Positions 1 through 12,800 of a stretch of DNA of 64,000 nucleotides are shown one piece after another. This stretch comes from Desmodesmus armatus (taxonomy: Eukaryota; Chlorophyta; Chlorophyceae; Sphaeropleales; Scenedesmaceae): contig VIIQ02000112.1 of the NCBI GenBank assembly GCA_007449985.2, positions 262,545 to 326,544 on the forward strand, written 5' to 3'. The notes beneath the pieces are model-generated. The model was not told the origin of the DNA, searched no databases, and saw only the letters and a list, made by a program, of their open reading frames with translations. The translations under genes and the position numbers were made by a program. Each line of letters opens with the position of its first letter. The stretch's first letter is position 1.

Positions 1-281
1 GTGGGGTGGCTTTGACCTGTTGGTAGTCCTGATGTGGCCTGACCCTTTGCGGCCTTACTGAGCACGTGTCGTCCGCATGTTGTGTGACGGTACATGATGT
101 AGTACCATGCCACATGCAGAGGCTGACGTGAGGCGCATGTGTGGCTGTTTCTGTTGCACTGTGCTTGACAGTTGGAGGTAGGGTGCCCTGTTACTACAGG
201 CCCGACGTGTGTGTGTGCCTTGCAGTCAAGGGGGTTGTGGTTATGGCCGTGTATGCGCAAAGCCTGGCCTGTTGGGGCCAG

Positions 282-335
282 TCGGGGCCAGCAGTACTGA
301 CAGTGCCCACCTATCAGCTGGCAGGACGCAAAAGC
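282..335 (-). repeat. dispersed repeat, copy 1
   Basis: About 46 nt starting AGCAGTACTGACAG match 1985-2035 in the same orientation at roughly 80 percent by eye. Read on the minus strand both copies give related peptides (FCVLPADRWALSVLLAP and FCFLPVDRSALPVLLAP), suggesting the remnant of a coding mobile element. The family is not recognised. Confidence 0.4.
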
Positions 336-1887
336 ACCCTATTAAATGCATTTTTTTGTGAACGGCAGATGTGTTGCGGCACGCAGTGTGATGGGCAGGT
401 GGCGGCGCTATTTGACAAAGCACTTGGGCACACCCCTGGGTCCCCAAATACCACAGGGGATGTCCTTGGATACCTTGCGCACATTGGTTGGCACAAGTGC
501 TGATGTAACACAAGGAACGAAGGATCACACAAAGTGCAACCGGCTGTCATGACGCTGCCTGTCCTTGGGCATACGATGGTGCTACAATTGTTGTGTCGCT
601 GGGTTTGGCCCACACTTGGCATCGCTGTGATGGGCCTGATTGCACAGCGTTGGTATGCTGCAGAGCTGTTGAAACTGCTTTGGACCACAGAACCGCTCAG
701 CTGCAGGCACAGGCGTTCATTCCTTGAAGGGCCATGACACCTTGGAACCCAATGCAACAAGACAACAGCAGCCTCAATGCCAGGACTCAAGAATTGACAT
801 CAACATCCAACCTGGCCCAGGCTCACAGCCGGAACAAGCACTTCAGGCCAACACCCAGGTGCAACATGTAGCAGTATATGTTCAACCAGCTTTTGGGGCC
901 CACCAACCGAAGTGAGGCTGTGACCCCAGCACCGGTCACACAGGGTGGCATGGCAGGTCGTGTAGCTGGTCATGTTGCCCTGCCCTCAACCCTGCATGTG
1001 GCACGCACAACCTCAGGAAGCCAAAGGCTGGAAAATCGCCAGAATTTATCCATCCAGATGAGAACAAGGCATGATGACAAGGCATAAGGAAGAATGATAC
1101 CTGTGTGGGTGCGCCACAGGCAGGATCTGGTTGAAGCATCCACAACACCCACAGGCAACAGCAGGGCTGGTAGTTACTTTATCGGTTGACTCATACAACA
1201 GAACAAAGTAAATTATATTAGAAGGCTGTGAAGGAACACGTGTTGACGAATGGCGGTTTAGAGGGTTCCCCAACAAACCAACTTCTCTCGCCAGACACAT
1301 AGCCTTGCGCAGGTGGCTGCCGGAGTTGTGTCGCGCGGCCTGTATGCAACTAGTTGCCCCTAGTTGATGTACCCTGTATGTACATCGCCTTCGAGCAGCT
1401 TGCAGTGGCGGGACGGTAGGGCCCGGCTGCTGGGAAGCAGCTGGGAGCGGGCAAACGGGCAGGGAATGCTCAGGGGAGCACAGGGGCTAGGCAGGACCGG
1501 CCCCAGCAGCTTGCAGCGGCAGCAGTATATTCTGTTCCAGGGGCATGCATAGGCTGTTTGTCTCAGGGGAGCAGTGGAGGCCCCCCGGCCTTCGTGCCAG
1601 GGGAAGGCGCACTGTTTCCTTATCTGTCGAGCATGTAGAGGGTAACCTCAAACGGTGGCTGGGTGGTATCTAGCCCGTTAAGCCACTTGACACTCACCCC
1701 TGCTGCTGCCTAGGGCCTCTCCCTCCCTCCCTGGGCACAGCAGACAAGGTGCAGCTGGTCATGCTCAGTTTGCCTCGGTCTACCTGCAAAACCTCTCGCA
1801 CATCATATCCTCATGCATCCAGGCTCAGCGCGACACCAACTTTTTGAGGTGTGCTTGGTGCTGCAGCAGTTGACAGTGTCAACGCTG

Positions 1888-1918
1888 CAGGGGGTTCGAA
1901 TCCCCCGCAATCTCGTTA
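1888..1918 (+). other. tRNA T-arm / B-box-like remnant
   Basis: GGGGGTTCGAATCCCCC forms a perfect T-arm and contains a consensus Pol III B box (GGTTCGAATCC). No matching acceptor stem, D arm or anticodon arm can be found upstream, so this is not a tRNA gene. It may be the end of a tRNA-derived SINE or a tRNA pseudogene. Confidence 0.35.
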
Positions 1919-1984
1919 CGTCCTTTACTGGAAACTCATCATTAGTGAAAATCTGATAGGCTGGTGGAACCGTTTGGTGCAAGC

Positions 1985-2035
1985 AGTACTGGCAGGGCTG
2001 ACCTGTCAACTGGCAGGAAGCAAAAGTGACGTGTT
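1985..2035 (-). repeat. dispersed repeat, copy 2
   Basis: Partner of the repeat at 282-335. The minus-strand peptide FCFLPVDRSALPVLLAP parallels the other copy. Nothing else around it resembles a gene. Confidence 0.4.
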
Positions 2036-3056
2036 GCGCATTCAGTTACAGTCATGACAGGCTGCAGCAGTTGCAAGCCTGTTGTTAGCAGCACAGGGGC
2101 TCGGCCGTGGCTGCAACTGTTACACAACAAAACAGACTGCAGTGGACTATGGCACACTGCAAGAGCACATGCATGCATGAGCTGTTTCAAAAGCATCGCA
2201 CATAAGTAGCCCACACATACAGTAGCCAAGGTGTGCATGTAATGCTGACAAGATTGTTGTGCTTGGGGACGCACACACTGGCTGTGTGTGGTAGTGATAC
2301 AGTCAGACTGCACAAATGGCAGCGATATGCAAAGCTGGTGTGACCATGCATCACTGATGCTGATAGTGCATCGCCCGCTGGTGAGCTTTGATTTGATTTG
2401 ATTGAGCTTGCAGTAGTCAACAACTTGCTAGCCAGCGCCTTGAACCATTGTGCACACCGTGGACTGGGTGGCGAACAAACCCACGAATCAGCTGAACAAA
2501 CACCTGAGCATACTGCTGTAAGTGAACACACATGGCTTGGCTCCATACACATCACACCACATCGCCTTGTCAGTCCATGTGACACAACAAAGTCATGCCT
2601 AATCATGGCCATCTTAAGCCTTATCCACATGTAACCCGAGTCCCTGATCAATTACCAGTGCTGTGCAGGCTGTCAATGGACATGAGTACAGGGGCCCATG
2701 TTGCAAACATATACAACATTGCCATCTCCGCTGCACTTGGCCCACCGTGGGCGGTGACAACCGATAGACTGACAGGTACTGCTACATGATCAGCCTTCAA
2801 GGCTTGCTGCCCGAAGGAGCACAAGCACTGTAGACGGCTGACACATATGATAGTCACAACAATGTTCAAGCGCAACAGCACAGCCGTGACCTTGCGGTGC
2901 CAACATTGTGCTGCGAGCACCACCATTGCTGCCAGGTGTGTATGCAAACACTGCCATGGTGTGGCACCTCCCAGCCGTGCCCAGGTGTGACATTTGCTAC
3001 TGCTGAAGCGGTGAGGCTTCACAGCGGTGGTCCAGCCAATGCAAGAAAGGACTCAA

Positions 3057-3296
3057 TCATGCCATGAATCGCACAACAAGGGACATGCCCACCATGATGA
3101 CCAAGGCTAGCTTGTCTGATATCAACCCGTAGTATGCTGCAACCAGGGATGCAGCCGCCATCACAGACGTTTGCAGCACAAGCCGCTTGGTGCGGGCAAG
3201 CTTCGCCGCGTCAGGGTCTTGTTGCTGCTGCTCCTGCTGTTGCTGTGGCTGTTGCTGCTTCTGTTGCTGGCGCTGCTTGGCAGGTTGCTTGCCCAT
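3057..3296 (-). CDS. small two-helix membrane protein (hypothetical)
   Basis: A 79-residue frame starting MGKQPAKQ. Residues 1-28 are rich in Gln and Lys, residues 29-40 are basic (DAAKLARTKRL), and the last ~40 residues form two hydrophobic segments (about 41-57 and 61-77) separated by ISDK, ending VVRFMA. This looks like a small tail-inserted or hairpin membrane protein, for example of the ER or an organelle. The frame stays open upstream to 3476, but the internal Met is preferred because the upstream part has no protein character. The gene diverges from the U2AF-like gene, sharing about 530 bp of intergenic space. I do not recognise a family. An upstream coding exon cannot be excluded. Confidence 0.55.
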   Translation of the reverse strand: MGKQPAKQRQQQKQQQPQQQQEQQQQDPDAAKLARTKRLVLQTSVMAAASLVAAYYGLISDKLALVIMVGMSLVVRFMA

Positions 3297-3825
3297 AGTT
3301 CTATCACCAAGTCGATACTGATGAGGATTTGGGGGTTGATCAGCTGTTCCTCTGGGACCCAACACTTGGACTCTTGGCAAGACAATGGGGTGCTGTTGTG
3401 TTGCTGGTGATATGTTGCTCTTGCTCTTGACTTTGAACCGTCCAACGTACCGATCAAATGATTTGAAAGCAAGCAATAGTCAACAGGTGCATTCAGGATC
3501 AGAGTTGTTGTGGCCTGAGAGAGTGACGTGATGCCACACAGTTGGCAAGACAGCCTGGTCAAAACCTTCACGTGCTTCGCAACCGAAGGATTGCTGGGAG
3601 CTAATGGAGTGAATCTGTGTTTTTATTGAGCGAACGGCGTGCCCGGTGTCAAACACAGCAGCTTTCAGCCGAGCTTTTCTTCTTTGCTCTCCTGACAACC
3701 GCCAGCCTCCTTGCTGGGCCTGATTCTGTAGCACATACGGACGCTAGAGAATACACACGTCCCCGGAGGGCCCCTCTTTGCCCTTGCCCGTCACATCCCA
3801 GCAGATCAGACAGCACAGCAGCAAC

Positions 3826-6800
3826 ATGAGCAGGGACGACCTCGACTCCCTGCCTCCTGAGCCCAGAGGTGATTATGATGCAGAAGAAAGGCTAGAGCGC
3901 GGGGGCAGCAGAAGCAGGCGTGAGCGCAGCAGGAGCAGGGACAGGTGAGGGGGCGCCTCTGCAACAGTGGCTGCAGCACAGCACTGTCAGCAGGCTGCGT
4001 GCAGTTGGGTTTCATGCCCATGCTTTATGCCCATGCGCAGAAACGTGGAGTCACCAAAGTGCCTGTCATGCGCCTCTGAGCTGGCCCCATGCAGCGATTG
4101 GGCATGGCTACAGCAGCCAGTACGACCCAAGGCATTCGCGCATTGCAGTAGTGGCACAAACATGCTGTAAGACACTGCGCTTGGGTCCACGCTGTTGTGA
4201 CCTGACTGTGCAGGAAGCACAAGAAGGAGCACAAAAGCAGGAGAGACAGGAGCAGGTCCAGGGACAAGCGCAGGTGAGCGCTGGCTTATCAGCAATAGGT
4301 CCCACACCATGCTGACTGCACACCACCAGCATTCCGCTCCACCACCTGCTTTGACTGTCTGTACTGCGCAGCCGCCTTGCGACACCTTGATTCCAGCAGA
4401 ATCTGCAGAAGCACCCACTGTAATGCATAGACGCTCTGGTGCCGCACAATTACCATCAGCAGTGATGCAGCGGCAGCCATCCTCCCATGTATCCTTACCC
4501 CCACCCCAACCGCAACTGCCACCCCACCTTCACCATGATCTTGCAGGTCCCGCAGTCGTGACAGGCGCCGCAGATCCCGCAGCCGCTCCCGCAGCCGCGA
4601 CAGGAGGCGCCGCAGCAGCTTCAGCCGCAGCCGCAGCAGGGACCGCTTCCGCAACAGCAGGCGCAACAGGTTGGTTTGTTTTTTGATGGTTACCAGGGGG
4701 CAACAGGTGTATTCACCCACGGCATGTGCTGGCAGCAAGGGTGCACGCCAGTCGCACCCAAAGGACTCCTGCGTGTGACGTGCGTGGTTTTGGGGGGGGG
4801 GGGGGAGGTGTGTGATGTGCTTCGCATGGGTGTGGCGGGTGCATGGTTTTCTTTTGCATATGGTCTGAGGCCATGATGATATGCCGACACATGGCGTGCA
4901 GCATGTATGAGGTGGCCAGCGGTGGCTGCACCACCCCTTCAGCTTCAGCGCAGCCGCAGCAGGTACCGCTTCGCAACAGCAAGCGTGATAGGTTGGTTTT
5001 TTGTTTTGGTTGGTTACCAGGGGGCAACAGGTGTGTTGACTGACGGCATGTGTCGGCAGCAAGAGTACATGTCAGCCACACCAGAAATACCCTACGTGTG
5101 TGTAGGGGAGGGGGAAGGGGGGAGAGGCTCATCCGCTGCTTTGTGTGCTTCGCTTGGGTGTAGCGGGTGCATGTGTTTGAATGGTCTGAATGGTCTGAAG
5201 CTGGATGTTTCGACGCATGGCGTGCAGCATCTGTTTGAGGTGGCGGGAGGTGTCACCACCAGCCACAGCAGGGGCTTCTACCGCAGCAGCAGGTCCAACA
5301 GGTGGGAGGGCAGGGCATCAGAAATCTGTTCTGCTATTGGTGATCGAGTGATCGTTGATGTTTCGTGGAGCATGCACCGATGCTTAGATGTAAGGGCGGT
5401 CCTGGGGGCATTGATTTGAGTGGAGCATGCGCGTGTCTGTGTGGGTTGACGATTGGGGTGGCACCGCCCGCTAGCCACGCTGCTGAGATGGCATAGCATT
5501 TGGAATGTTGCTGCAATTTCAGCAATATGGCCAGCTGGTGGTGCGATTTCCTGGGTGGGGACTGCAACTTGCGCTCTTGAGCGAGGACTGTGTACAGCAT
5601 ACGTGTCTGCAAGTGCGTCGTGCATAACTCCACTGGGTCTTGTGCACCCTTGTGCGCAAGAACATCTCGGTATGTATTGGGAAATTTTTACCCATACGTT
5701 TTGCAACTTGACGGGTGTCAGAAATGAAGCATTATGATCGGTGCGCTGGCGGCTTTGCTAGATGTTTATTTGAGGTGGGGCGAGTGGCGGGGTGGGTTGC
5801 GTGTGCTGTGCGAGGGAAGTCATTCCATCAGGCGGCCACACCGGTAGGGCAAGGCATCAGCGACAGCCGCAACAGTTGCGTCACCAGAATGGCCAGCTGG
5901 TGGATCCAACTCACCGAGCGCACTACAGCAAGACCAAAAGCTTGTGCATCTGCGGGCGCTGCTTTTTGGGCCAACCCTGCAAGGCCCCTGCTGCATCGTC
6001 AAGGGTGCAATTCCAGCGTGGCGCAGGTGGTGGCTTTGCTAGATATATCTTTGGGGTGGGGCGAGGTGGGTCGTGGTTGCTGTGCGAGGGAACTTCCAAC
6101 ATCAGTCAGTCAGCCACACTGGTGGAGCAAGACAACAGCCCCAGCTGCTGCGCTTGTGTCAGCAGTATGGCTGGCTGGTGGTTCCCTCTCACCTCAGCAC
6201 AGCAAGGCCAGTGGTAGGCTTGTGCATCTGCAGGCGCTGCATCTGGGGCACAACCCTGCAGTGCTCCTGCTCAACCGTCAGGGGGATGTGCTTGTGGGAA
6301 TGCAGTTGGTGGCTTTGCTAGATGTATCTTTGGGGTGGGGCGAGGTGGGTCGTGGTTGCTGTGTTCGGAAAGTTGAAGATCAGCTAGCCACACTGGTAGG
6401 GCAAGGCATCAGCGACAGCCGCTACAGTTGCTCTTGCGTTACCAGAATGGCCAGCTGGTGGTTCCAGCTCCCCGCGCTCACTGCAGCGACACCATCGGTT
6501 TGGTGCATCTGCCTGCAGGGCGCTTGCTGTACTGGCAGTGGTCCATTGCCAGCGTCAGAAAAGTTTGTGCTTGTTTGCCGCATGCTTGTTTGGGTGGGGC
6601 GTGGGTGGGCGCGCTTGGTGTGTGAGGGGAGTGGCATGGCCAGCTAGTCTCACTGCTGTGCGCTTGCAGTAGGGTACCACTGCTGCTCTCGCAACACCAG
6701 TATGACTGACTGGTGGTGGATCTGACTTCCTGCCTCACGACAGCAAGACCGAACTGCGCTAGCTGTTGGAGACAGCCATAGAGTGACCCTACTCCTCCCT

Positions 6801-9800
6801 GCATGTCAGGTTTAGTGCCGGCAGCCGCCCTGGTGGCGTGCCACATTCATGTTGGGGGTGGAGGTGGGGGTGGGGTGCGCTTGGTGGGCCAGGGGTTGCT
6901 GCACCATCAGCTGATCTTGCTGCTGATACAGGGCAGCGCTCACAGGTGCTGTGCATATGTCAGCTGTGTGGCCGGCTGGTGGTGGTTGACGCCCGCCTCG
7001 CTACAGCAGGAACACGGGTGCGCAATTTTGCACGCGCTGGCTATGGAACGGACCGTGTGTCACCTATTCGACGGTGGTGTGACTACGGCATGTGTTATAT
7101 GTGTCTGTTCCCCTAATCCAAAGAAGCACTGTTTTGGTTGCGCGCTGTGGATGTGGAGGTTTGGGGTATCGGCAGCAGGGTTGCACCACCAACCAGCGAC
7201 ATTGCATCCCTGCACAGCATGCTCGGTCATTGGCAGCTTTCAGGCTGGGAGCTCATAACTTTGAGGTTGCTACCGGTCGCTGGACTAATCGTCCGCGGTC
7301 CCAGCGCACGTGCCAGCTCTGTGGTGAAGGAGTGGGAGACGAATTTCATGTCGTGTTTGAGTGTAGTGGTCAGCAAGTGCCCCGTCAGCTGCATGCTTCT
7401 CTATTTGCAGCGTTCGGGGGTTGGTCGGCCCTCCAGCCGGCTGAGCTACCCGGCGATGCAATGCGACAGTTTATGGCACAGAATCCACGTTGGGTAGCGT
7501 CGTTTATCAATGCATGCAAACAGCGAGCACTGGAAGAGCCACCTGGCGAAGTTGTGTTTGGTGATCCTGTTGACAGCTCGGAGGAATTTGTTGACTGTTT
7601 TGATGCAGAGTTTGACGAGGTTTTGGATGCTCTTGATTCCGTTCTCGAAATTGATGGCTTTGTGTCGATTACCCCATGAGCCTCTGGCTCCCTTGTGGGT
7701 TGCACGGCTTCACCGTGCCCAATTTCTGTAACTGTAACTGTAACTGTATTGCTGACACATTGCCTATGATGATAAGTCATAGCATGCTTCAGCAGTACGG
7801 CCAGCTGGTGGCGCAAAGCCCTGCCTCGATGAAGTACCTACAGGATTTCTGGGCAGGTTCAGGAGCCTGTTTACAGTTTGTTTGGTCGTGAGTCATGAGT
7901 CGTGAATGTTTGAGCTGGAGAGCTACATTGTTGCATTGATCAATCAGGCGGTGCCCGTGCATGTGTTTACGGCGGGCACACGGGGGGGGGACCTCAATTG
8001 GCAACTGCTTGAGCAGTTTTGCAGGCTAGTGCTGCAGTTTCTATTATTTTTAGCAAAATACGGGACCACTGGGCGTGCGGTGTGGGTATGGGTCTGTGAA
8101 TTTTAGGGCCGGCTAGATGTGGGCCTGGGGGCTTAGTAGGTAGTCCTGGCTAGGGGGCAAGGGAGGCCTTGCATCAACGCGATCAGCATCTGAGGGAGTG
8201 TGCGGGTGTTCAATCGTGTGGGTGTGGGTGTTTGGGGGGTGGGGGGCGTAGGTGTGTACATGGGCCCGAGGCCCTTGGAGGGAGCGGCATGCAGCTGTCG
8301 CCTTGGCAGGGTATTTGGGCGTGGAGGGGGGGGGGGAGCCGAGTTTTGTGAATTTGCCGGGGAAGCTGGTGCGGCGGGGGCTGACCTCGGCCACTGCTCC
8401 CAGGACGGGCTCGCCGCTGCTGCTGCTGCTGTTGCCGCCCTTGCTGCTGCTGTTGCTGCTGTTGCCGCCCTTGCTGCTGCTGTTATGGGTGGAGGTGTTA
8501 AGGACACCTCAACCTATGCCAGCAGCAGCAAGGGCGGAAACAGCAGCAACAGCAGCAGCAGCGGCGAGCCCGTCCTGGGCGCAGTGCCCGAGGCCAACCC
8601 CCGCCGCACCAGCTGCCCCGGCAACATAAACATAAACATCACCTGCACTGCTAGGTGTTCGCTGCCCCCTTGATCTGCAGGGGTCGTTCAGGTATCTATG
8701 GGCCAGGTGTTTGGCGAGTGATGCCGATTGCCCTCACACCTGACCTGAGAGACTGGGGTACGTCAGTAGGCCCTCTGGGCACCCTCATTGGCCCCCTGGC
8801 TCGCTGGCTAGTGCCGACTCGGCACTGCCGAGGTCGGGACTCTGTCCCCAATCACTGTTCTGCACTGTACTGTTACTGTGCTGCCTCGTGTTCTGTGTGC
8901 TGCTCAGCTTCGTGCCTTGCAGGAGCCCCAGCAGGAGCCCCAGCCTGGAGGGGCCGCTCACATCTCATGTTACATCGCATGTCCTACTGTCTAGTTGTCT
9001 CATTTTGCTGCCTTGCATTCCGTGTGCTGCTGTTCCTTATGCGTTGCAGGAGCCGCAGCAGGAGCCCCAGCCTTGAGGGAGGCTACAGGCCCCGCAAGCG
9101 CCAGGAGCCCCCTAAGGCAGCAGGTGCGGCGGGTGCCCATGTGAATGCAAATGTTCTAGTATTGCGCACGGCCGAAATGCAGTTCACACTCACAGGGCAT
9201 GCAGTACATGCGTGTAGATGTGCATGTGTGAGGAGCGTGTGTTACTGGTAGCAGTGATGACTGAATGCAAGTGGAGCAAAGAAGCTGTCTGTACTGTCTT
9301 TCCTCCTGCTGCTGCATGCGGCTGGACGGGCAGAACTAATAAAACCTGGTAGGTGGAGCGGGGGTTACAGGGAAGGGCTGGTGACTGGGCAGGCAACTAG
9401 GCGGGTTTTGCTGGGGGTCAGGGGGCGTGTGGGCAGGCATGCCGCCTGGAAATGTGCACCTTCCAGTGCAAACTGCTTGATTGCTGTACATATTGTTACT
9501 GAGGACCGCATTCAACAGCACATGTGCTTGGTTTTCAGTGGTTTGTTGATGGTGGCTGACACAGCTCATTTGCCCCCTGTGTGGCAGGCATGCAAGCATG
9601 TCAGCACTAGCCATTGCTGGTGGGTATTCCAGTGTGGTAAGGGAGGGGGGATTTTGTGCTTACGCCCCTGTGCCTGCGTGACCGGTTGCTTCCGTCACCT
9701 GCTGCTCGCTGTTGCTGTGCTGCAGCATCCATGTTTGCGACCAACGACCCCTTTGCACACATGCGCACCAAGCAGCCCATGGACCCACAGGAAGGTATGT

Positions 9801-12800
9801 ATGAACGTAGCTATCCTGCTGAATCTGATTGGCCAGCCAGATGTGCATTCGCTGGCCAGTATCCAGCTGCTGGAGATCTCACCGTGACTGGCATGCCTCA
9901 TAAACACATGCGCAGCAACTGGCCAACAGGTCTCGTTGTCATTGGTTGGAGACACTCCATCTTACTGTGTTGTGTTGTGACATGTCGTGCGGTGTGCTGT
10001 GCTGTGCTGTGGTGTGCTGTGCTGCAGCCATGCGGCTGTGGCAGGAGCAGATGCTCAAGTCACGCCAGCTGGTGCTGGCTCAGCAGGCCAAGTCGGCAGT
10101 GCAGCAGGCAAACAAGGCGCAGCGAGAGGTGAGCTGGTGTCAGCACAGGGCAGTGAGTCGTGCAGAGATGCTGTGTTCACTTGTAGAGGCATCATGCTGA
10201 GTGCAAGGAGGGATTGCTGCGTCCTGCTGCGGCGGGTGCCGTGACTGCCCAACAGTCAAGTGCAGTGTGGGGCATTGGAACCATGACTGACCCATGTTTT
10301 GTTTGCTTGGGTGCTTTCACGCATTTCTCTGCTGCGCTCCCTGCATGTGTTCCAACCTGTGCTGTATAATGTGGGAACCTGGCTGCGACGCAAGTTGGAA
10401 GCCGGAGAGCGTGCTGCTTCGCAATCTCTCTCTCTCTCCGGCTTTGCTGCTCCTCACACAGCAGCACTGCCTACACAGCAGCACTCATGCATGTGTTGCA
10501 CAACTATGCCAAAAACTGACACACCCCTCCCTCCCTCTTTCTGTGCCTGCCTGCCTGCCGTCTGTTTTTGACCCCCCCCCCTTCCTGCTGTCACCAGTTG
10601 TACATCGGCAACCTGGCAGCGGGTCAGGTGACTGAGGGGATGCTGCAGCAGGTGTTCAACAGCGCTCTCATTGCCGCCTTCCCCGATGCTGGCAGGCCGG
10701 GATGTGACCCAGTCATCAAGGTAAGGCTGCTTGTTGGTTGCAGTCATGTTCCCAGTCGTGCGTGAGTGAATGGAGCGGGTGTTGGTGTTGGGTGCAGACA
10801 AGTTGTGTTTGGGAAAGAGAAGCCTGCCACCTGAAGGTATGGTCTGGGTGATGATAACAGTGGGTGAGATTGAGTAAGTTGGGGGGTTGGTGAGACAGCG
10901 CACTCGTTGCCACCTCCTCAATTTTCTGCCAGGCCAGACATTGAGCCTGCCATCAAGGTAGGCCGAAAGGTAATGGCTCCTTGGTAATGGCTTGCTTGAT
11001 CAACTTCAGATGCCCTGCTCATCACAAACCCTCCTGTCATGTTCCCTTAGTGTCTCTGATGGTTATCGTGGACATCAATGCCCTGTGTTGGTAGCAAGTA
11101 CGCTTGGGTGTGGATACCGATCTTGATTGCACCTGATTGGAAGCAATTCAATTACAATGGGGTGAGCCTACACCAGTACTGGGTGGAGGCTCACCCCATT
11201 GTGACTGGATTGCCTTCAATCAGGTGCAATCACGCTCGGGATCCACATATCGAGCTTGATTGCGTATGATCACACTCAAGGTGTATGATCACAAGATCAT
11301 GGCCTCCCCTACCTCCCCACGCGCATCCACTCTGACGGGCGCTGTGGCTTCATCGGGTACCGCGCGCTGTGGTACGGCACATAGCTTCTGAACCCCCTCA
11401 ATAACGTGTTGCAGGCAAGCTCAGCTTGTTGCCAGCCTTGTGCCTGTGTCCTTGTCCACACGCACACACACACACCCTCTCTCGCACAGGCCAACATCCA
11501 CTCTGACGGGCGCTACGGCTTCATCGAGTTCCGCTCCGCCGAGTATGCCACAGCAGCGCTGGAGCTCAACGGCCAGATCAACCTGATGAACCAGGCACTC
11601 AGCATTGGGCGGCCAGCAAGCTACGTGGACCCAAACAAGGTGTGCAGGACGCGCTTGCAGATGCTGCAACAGGCAAAGTAGTTGTCATTTGCAACACACA
11701 TAAGTTTCCAAATTCACGCCTGCTGCCTGGGTCGTGGATCGCCGTCTGTACAACCGTTAGATCACGCCAGGATAAACCTGGGCGGGTTGCTCCTTGTTAT
11801 GGCAGTTATCGTCTGATAATGTCTGGAACTGGAGCCATCCCATCGTGCAAGACTTCATCATATCAATACCCCATCCCCATCTCTGTTCCTACCCCCGCAG
11901 GTCAATGCTGCAGCAGCACAGGCCGAGGCTGCCCTCACAGCCTTCCAGCAGGGCCTGCCCCTCCCTCCCTCCGCCGTCGACCTCCCCAGCGCCCTCGCCC
12001 CCGGCTCGGCAGGCGCAGCCATGGCAGCAGCAGGCAACCTGGTCGCCGGGGGTCACAACGCAGCAGCGGGGGTGCCTGCAGCTGCTGCTGTGGTGCCTGG
12101 GGTTCTGCCGGCAGTGGGGGGCTTCCTGGGCGCAGGGCTGCTGCCGACGCAGTTTGTGTGTGTGAATGGGATGATCAGCGGAGCAGTGCTGGAAGATGAT
12201 GAGGAATATGAGGAGGTGAGGGGTTATATGATGTGTAGGTAGTTGAGCGGCTATGTTATGTAGGGTGATATAGGGGGCTGTACTGCTTGGGGGCTGCGCA
12301 TGTGCAGGGGCTATTGGTTCAAACTGGGGTAAGCTGATGGGTGCAAGTGTGGAGGTCGTCTGATCGCGGCGGGGTCTGGTGGTGTTGGAGCAGGGGTTGA
12401 ACTGGATCGGCTGTAGGGTTTGTTTGGGGGCAAGATGGAGATCAAGATGTAGCACGTGGGGTGAACAGGGCCGGAGCCCAGAGTGTTGGTGGTGGCCCAA
12501 CGACGGTTCAAGCTGATGCGGTCTTGAAGGGTGTAAGGTCTGTGATTTTGAACCCGCGGGGGGGGGGGGGGCGTTGGTGTTGCTCACTGGCAAGGGTGTG
12601 AAACAGATTGACACAAGCAGGATGGGGGTTGGCAGGTCTGCCCCAATGGCACACGCCTCTCTGTCTTGAGGGCTGCTATATGCTTTTGATGTGCCTTTGC
12701 AGCGCGAGTGCAAGCAGCAGTGCTGCCGGAAACAGCCAGCAGCAGCTGTGCTGGAGTGCTGCTTTTCCTCCCTTGCTGCCGGGTCCTGTGCCTTTGCAGG

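Larger units (their letters stand above)
1..3056. other. gene-free left flank
   Basis: No open frame here has convincing protein character or flanking splice signals. The stretch holds a diverged repeat pair (282-335 and 1985-2035) and a tRNA T-arm-like sequence near 1890-1915, and otherwise looks like intergenic sequence or decayed mobile DNA. Confidence 0.5.

Noticed and set aside
1840..1935. Possible tRNA gene around a perfect T-arm
   Set aside because: No acceptor stem complementary to the bases after the T-arm; no anticodon loop.
3171..3410. Leu-rich plus-strand frame [14 protein letters not shown]
   Set aside because: Antisense of the Gln-rich start of the small membrane protein gene.
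8133..8673. Ala/Ser-rich open frames on both strands
   Set aside because: Both are explained by the foldback with CTG/CAG tracts inside an intron of the U2AF-like gene.
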